The notes beneath the pieces were generated by a model that saw nothing but the letters and a program-made list of their open reading frames with translations, searched no databases and was not told where the DNA came from. Shown in pieces: positions 60,610 to 64,000 of a DNA stretch of 64,000 nucleotides. Each line of letters begins with the position of its first letter. The first letter of the stretch is position 1. Source of the DNA: Leifsonia sp. 466MF (GTDB lineage Bacteria; Actinomycetota; Actinomycetes; Actinomycetales; Microbacteriaceae); NCBI RefSeq assembly GCF_900100265.1, contig NZ_LT629696.1, forward strand, positions 434,001-498,000, given 5' to 3'. A program made the position numbers and the translations under genes.

Positions 60610-61484
60610 GCACCACCACGGACACTACTGACGCCGACGCGCTCGTCGTCGAGCACATCGTGAAGGTCTACCGCACACGCAAGTCAGAGACCCGGGCGGT
60701 GGACGACGTGAGCTTCCGGATCCGCACCGGGACCACGTTCGGCCTCGTCGGCGAGTCAGGGTCGGGCAAGAGCACCATCGCCCGCTGCGCCCTCAACCTC
60801 ATCGCGCCGACGTCCGGTCGATCCCTCATAGCTGGGGAAGATCCCGCGAAGCTCCACCGGGGCGCGTTGCGACGACTCCGGGCACAGACGGGGATGGTCT
60901 TCCAGAACCCCATCATGGCGCTCGATCCGCGCATGCGCATCCGAGACATCGTGGCCGAGCCGCTGCGCACCCACACCCGGCTGAGCCGTGCGGAGATCCG
61001 GCGCAAGGTCGAGGAGCTCCTCGACGAGGTGGGACTTGCGGCGGTGCACGGCGATCGGCTGCCGCATCAGCTCTCGGGAGGCCAGTGCCAGCGCGTCGGC
61101 GTCGCGCGGGCGATCGCAACGGGCCCGCGCCTGTTGGTGCTCGACGAGCCGACCAGTGCGCTGGACGTGTCGGTGCAGGCGCAGGTGCTGAATCTCCTTC
61201 AGCGGCTCAAACGCGAGCGCGACTTGAGCTACCTGCTCATCTCCCACGACCTCGATGTCGTGCAGTACATGAGCGACGACGTCGGCGTGATGCGCGCCGG
61301 CTCCCTCGTGGAGACGGGGCGAGCTCAGGATGTGCTGACGTCACCGGCCCACGACTACACCCGCCGCCTGCTGGCCGCCATGCCCGCGGCTCCCGGGATC
61401 GCACAGCTGGATAGGAAGGATCTCCCCCCGAATCCGGGCACAACGACCCCCACAGCCCAAGACGAGATGAGAGTGCTGCGATGA
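60606..61484 (+). CDS. Peptide ABC transporter ATP-binding protein (DppF type)
   Basis: A 292-residue second ATPase: Walker A GESGSGKST, Q-loop FQNPIMALDPRM, signature LSGGQCQR, Walker B LLVLDEPTSALD and H-loop ISHDLDVV. It lacks the long oligopeptide C-terminal extension of its partner. GTG overlaps the DppD stop (GTGA); the tail overlaps the hydrolase start. Confidence 0.92.
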   Translation: MSTTTDTTDADALVVEHIVKVYRTRKSETRAVDDVSFRIRTGTTFGLVGESGSGKSTIARCALNLIAPTSGRSLIAGEDPAKLHRGALRRLRAQTGMVFQNPIMALDPRMRIRDIVAEPLRTHTRLSRAEIRRKVEELLDEVGLAAVHGDRLPHQLSGGQCQRVGVARAIATGPRLLVLDEPTSALDVSVQAQVLNLLQRLKRERDLSYLLISHDLDVVQYMSDDVGVMRAGSLVETGRAQDVLTSPAHDYTRRLLAAMPAAPGIAQLDRKDLPPNPGTTTPTAQDEMRVLR

Positions 61485-62656
61485 CCCGCCTCACGATTGA
61501 ACAGAGCACGACCCGGCCGCCTCGCTACCCTGGGGTCGCGGAGGAGCTCGACCTCGACAGCTGGCAGGATGCGCCGCACAGCCAGTGGGCGTTCGCCCAC
61601 GTGAGCGAGCTGGTTCCCACCGCCACCATCGGCCACCGCCCCCGTACAGACTCCGGGGTGGACAGGCTTACCGCTCTGGATGATGTGGCCGATCTGCGGG
61701 CGATGCTCGCGGAATCTTGGACCGACGCCTTCCTGGTACAACGGGACGGCAGAACGATTGCTGAGCACTACCGTCCCGGCTTTGCGCCAGACGACCGCCA
61801 CCTGCTCCAAAGCGTGTCGAAGTCCATTTGCGGCATCCTCGTCGGAACGCTCGTCCACGACGGCCTGATCGACGTCAGGCGAACCATGGCGTCGTACGTC
61901 CCCGAACTCGACGGCTCCGCGTATGGCGACGCCACCGTGCAGCAGGTGCTCGACATGACCGTCGCGGTCGAGTACGAAGAGGACTACCGCAACCCCGAGT
62001 CGCACATGCAGGCTCAGGACCGCATCGCCGGGTGGCGTCCTCGTCGCGACACCGATCCGGCGGACACGTACGAGTTCCTGCGAGGGTTGAAGGCCAACGG
62101 CATGCACGGCCGGCGCTTCCAGTACTGCTCGGCCGACACGGATGCCCTGGCGTGGCTGGTGGAGGCGGTGACCGGTGAACGCTATCCCGTCGTTTTGGCG
62201 GCGCGCGTTTGGGAACGGCTGCGTTGCGCGCAGGACGCCACGATCACCGTCGACCCGTCGGGATTCGCCTCCGCCAACGGCGGAATCTCGTGCACAGCGG
62301 CTGACCTCGCCCGTGTCGGCTGGCTGATGCTCGGCGGCGGCACCATCGAAGGCAGGCGCGTCGTGTCCGAGGAGTGGGTGCGGCAGACCATGGCTGGGGG
62401 AGACCGCGACGTCGCGCGCAACCTCCTGATCCAGCGCGAATACCCACGGGTCTCGTACCGCAATCAATGGTGGTCCACAGGCAACGAGCGCGGGAACGTC
62501 TATGCGGTCGGCATCCACGGGCAGTACATCTGGCTGGATCCGCAGACCGGAACCGTGATCGTCAAGTTCTCCTCGGCACCCGATCCCGTCTCGGCCGCGG
62601 GCAACGAGATCCATGCGCGACTGTTCAGCGAGGTGTGCGCCGCGCTGCCGCGGTGA
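61481..62656 (+). CDS. NylB-like 6-aminohexanoate-dimer/amide hydrolase (serine hydrolase)
   Basis: A 391-residue cytosolic hydrolase of the class C beta-lactamase fold. The catalytic set is Ser111 and Lys114 in QSVSKS, Tyr169 in EEDYRNPESHM and Tyr215 in YCSADTDALAWL. These match, almost to the residue, the positions known for NylB (Ser112, Lys115, Tyr170, Tyr215). NylB also hydrolyses carboxylic esters, so the natural substrate need not be nylon. Its place as the last gene of the dpp operon suggests it cleaves an imported linear amide or short peptide. Confidence 0.82.
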   Translation: MTRLTIEQSTTRPPRYPGVAEELDLDSWQDAPHSQWAFAHVSELVPTATIGHRPRTDSGVDRLTALDDVADLRAMLAESWTDAFLVQRDGRTIAEHYRPGFAPDDRHLLQSVSKSICGILVGTLVHDGLIDVRRTMASYVPELDGSAYGDATVQQVLDMTVAVEYEEDYRNPESHMQAQDRIAGWRPRRDTDPADTYEFLRGLKANGMHGRRFQYCSADTDALAWLVEAVTGERYPVVLAARVWERLRCAQDATITVDPSGFASANGGISCTAADLARVGWLMLGGGTIEGRRVVSEEWVRQTMAGGDRDVARNLLIQREYPRVSYRNQWWSTGNERGNVYAVGIHGQYIWLDPQTGTVIVKFSSAPDPVSAAGNEIHARLFSEVCAALPR

Positions 62657-62694
62657 CGTTTGCGCAGCAGTGGAAGCGAGACAGCGGGACGTCG

Positions 62695-64000
62695 CTAGGC
62701 CGTGTTGACTGACGCGGAAGGATTCTCGTTTACGAGACCTGCTTCGCTGAGCCGCCAGACTCTCAAGGCGAGGTGGATGTCGGCGCTCCACGGAGCTCGG
62801 CGCCAGTTCGGACCGAGCAAGGCGTCGATGCGTTCGGCCCGCTGGCGCACGGTGTTCCGATGGAGGAAGAGGCGGGTGGCCGTTGACTCAAGGTGAGTCC
62901 CGCATTCGAAGTACGTCCATGCGGTGAGGCGGAGTTCGCTGGAGTGCGTTTCGTCGTATTCGGTGAGGGGCCCGATTGTTCGCTCCAGCATCGCATCGAC
63001 GGTCGCACGGTCGGTGCCGCTGAGAAGCAGCCCGGCGAGTCCCAACTGGACGGCGTCGGCGTATCCGCTGCGCCAGCCCAGAGCGACTTCGGCGGCGAGC
63101 ACCCGGTGGGCCTGATGGTGAGCGCCCGCGATGAACTCGCTGCCGTCAGCGTGACCGATCCCGATCAAGGGGGACATCCCCTCGGTCCGGAGCGCAGCAA
63201 CCAATTCGCTCGAGAGAGCGTGCACGACGTCGGGTTCCGCGGGACTTCCCAGGATGACACAGACCTCCGAGCCGTGGAGTGAGACGACAGCTGGCCGGTC
63301 CCGGAGCGCAGCACGCGTGGTGTTCAGGGCCTGATATCGCTCCGAGGGGCTCGTGGCGATGGCCAGGACTGCCGATGGTTCGGTAGCCGTGATCCCATAC
63401 GATTGCGCTGCGGCGGTGAGCGCATGGCGGTCTCCGGACCGGTCCGATACCAGGTCGTCGAAGAGGGCCGATTGGGCCCGGTTGTACGCATCGATCAGGC
63501 TGCGCTCGAAAAGCATGATCGCGCCGACGAAGGTGGCGGCACGCTCGAGCAGCTGGGCCTCGATCTGCTCCACCGGGCCTCGTGCGACGAGGGTCGCAAT
63601 CTGCTCGTCGCCTGAGGTGACGGACACGACGACGTACGGTCTGCGGTCCCAGCGGACGCCCACGGAGCGGCCGCTTTGCGTGGAGCTTGCGACAGCGGCC
63701 CGAACCTCCCAATGATCGAACGCCTGGCGCGGGAGCAGCGGCTGTCCTGCGACCAGTCGGCCTCGTGCGTCATGGATCCCGACAGCCATGTGGACAGCCT
63801 CGCTTAGGGTTCCGGCCACGCCGGTCAGCCCGGTCGGTGCCACCAAGCTCTGCACCATCTGATCGTCGAGGCGAAGCACCTTCTCAACGCGCTTCAACCG
63901 CTCCTCCCCCTGGCCCTCAGCACTCTTCACCTGCGTTGCCAGTGCTGCATTCTCCGCGACCAACCTCGATTGCTCTACCGCGATCGCTCCGAGCTCAGCC
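62695..64000 (-). CDS. PucR/CdaR-type transcriptional regulator, 5' end outside window
   Basis: The open frame continues past 64000 to the right; the visible 434 codons end at 62695. A coiled-coil-like start (EQSRLVAENAALATQVKSAEGQGEERLKRVEK) leads to a sensor-like region and the C-terminal PucR helix-turn-helix (AWTYFECGTHLESTATRLFLHRNTVRQRAERI). No credible start codon with ribosome binding site occurs within the window. Such proteins often control purine, amino-acid or amide utilisation. It converges on the NylB-like gene, with 38 bases between stops. Confidence 0.82.
   Translation of the reverse strand, partial: AELGAIAVEQSRLVAENAALATQVKSAEGQGEERLKRVEKVLRLDDQMVQSLVAPTGLTGVAGTLSEAVHMAVGIHDARGRLVAGQPLLPRQAFDHWEVRAAVASSTQSGRSVGVRWDRRPYVVVSVTSGDEQIATLVARGPVEQIEAQLLERAATFVGAIMLFERSLIDAYNRAQSALFDDLVSDRSGDRHALTAAAQSYGITATEPSAVLAIATSPSERYQALNTTRAALRDRPAVVSLHGSEVCVILGSPAEPDVVHALSSELVAALRTEGMSPLIGIGHADGSEFIAGAHHQAHRVLAAEVALGWRSGYADAVQLGLAGLLLSGTDRATVDAMLERTIGPLTEYDETHSSELRLTAWTYFECGTHLESTATRLFLHRNTVRQRAERIDALLGPNWRRAPWSADIHLALRVWRLSEAGLVNENPSASVNTA

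Noticed and set aside
1..64000. CRISPR array, rRNA genes or insertion-sequence transposase
   Set aside because: No regularly spaced repeats, rRNA signatures or DDE transposase motifs were seen.

Overview
The window comes from a high-GC Gram-positive actinobacterium, most likely a Microbacteriaceae member (Leifsonia-like). Supporting signs are the housekeeping order DUF2520–panC–lysS–small membrane protein–cls, the clpC and radA genes, the short actinobacterial N-acetylglutamate synthase, and many genes whose start codon lies 6-7 nt after a -10-like hexamer (leaderless style). This is inference from gene content and style; no database was searched.

Region 1 (1-15.6 kb) is core chromosome: pantothenate and lysyl-tRNA synthesis, cardiolipin synthase, a VapBC-type toxin-antitoxin pair with a repeated-palindrome operator, a pirin, a lipoprotein, ClpC, a GNAT enzyme, RadA, two hydrolases and tRNA-Ser(CGA).

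Region 2 (15.6-28.9 kb) is an integrated mobilizable element beside the tRNA. It holds a tyrosine integrase, a small protein resembling Mrr-type nucleases but lacking the catalytic lysine, a MobF relaxase-helicase, two inverted copies of a small unknown gene bracketing a Tat-secreted CHAP hydrolase with a seven-repeat propeller-like C-terminus, a frameshifted ParB-like gene, small unknown genes around a LexA-type SOS box, and a large serine recombinase. A leader of about 110-120 bp occurs upstream of three of its genes at exactly the same distance from each start codon; a fourth fragment is orphaned. No coupling protein or type IV secretion genes were seen.

Region 3 (28.9-35.5 kb) is one tightly overlapping operon: binding protein, ATPase, double-domain permease, PP2C-like protein, endonuclease/exonuclease/phosphatase protein and LacI regulator. 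It may import and process a phosphorylated compound.

Region 4 (35.6-48.6 kb) holds two adjacent amino-sugar-type loci. The first has oxidoreductase, sugar ABC importer and NagB, with a divergent ROK regulator plus ROK kinase. The second has an APC permease, a second NagB, a ROK kinase and a metal-dependent dehydrogenase, with a divergent ROK regulator.

Region 5 (48.8-64 kb) is a nitrogen and amide/peptide region: a DszC-like flavoprotein, glutamate dehydrogenase, an APC permease behind a 12-codon leader ORF, a secreted SxxK serine hydrolase, a LysR regulator, a complete Dpp-type importer, a NylB-like intracellular amide hydrolase and a PucR-type regulator that runs off the right edge. Together they look like extracellular cleavage, import, intracellular hydrolysis and ammonia handling of oligopeptides or linear amides.
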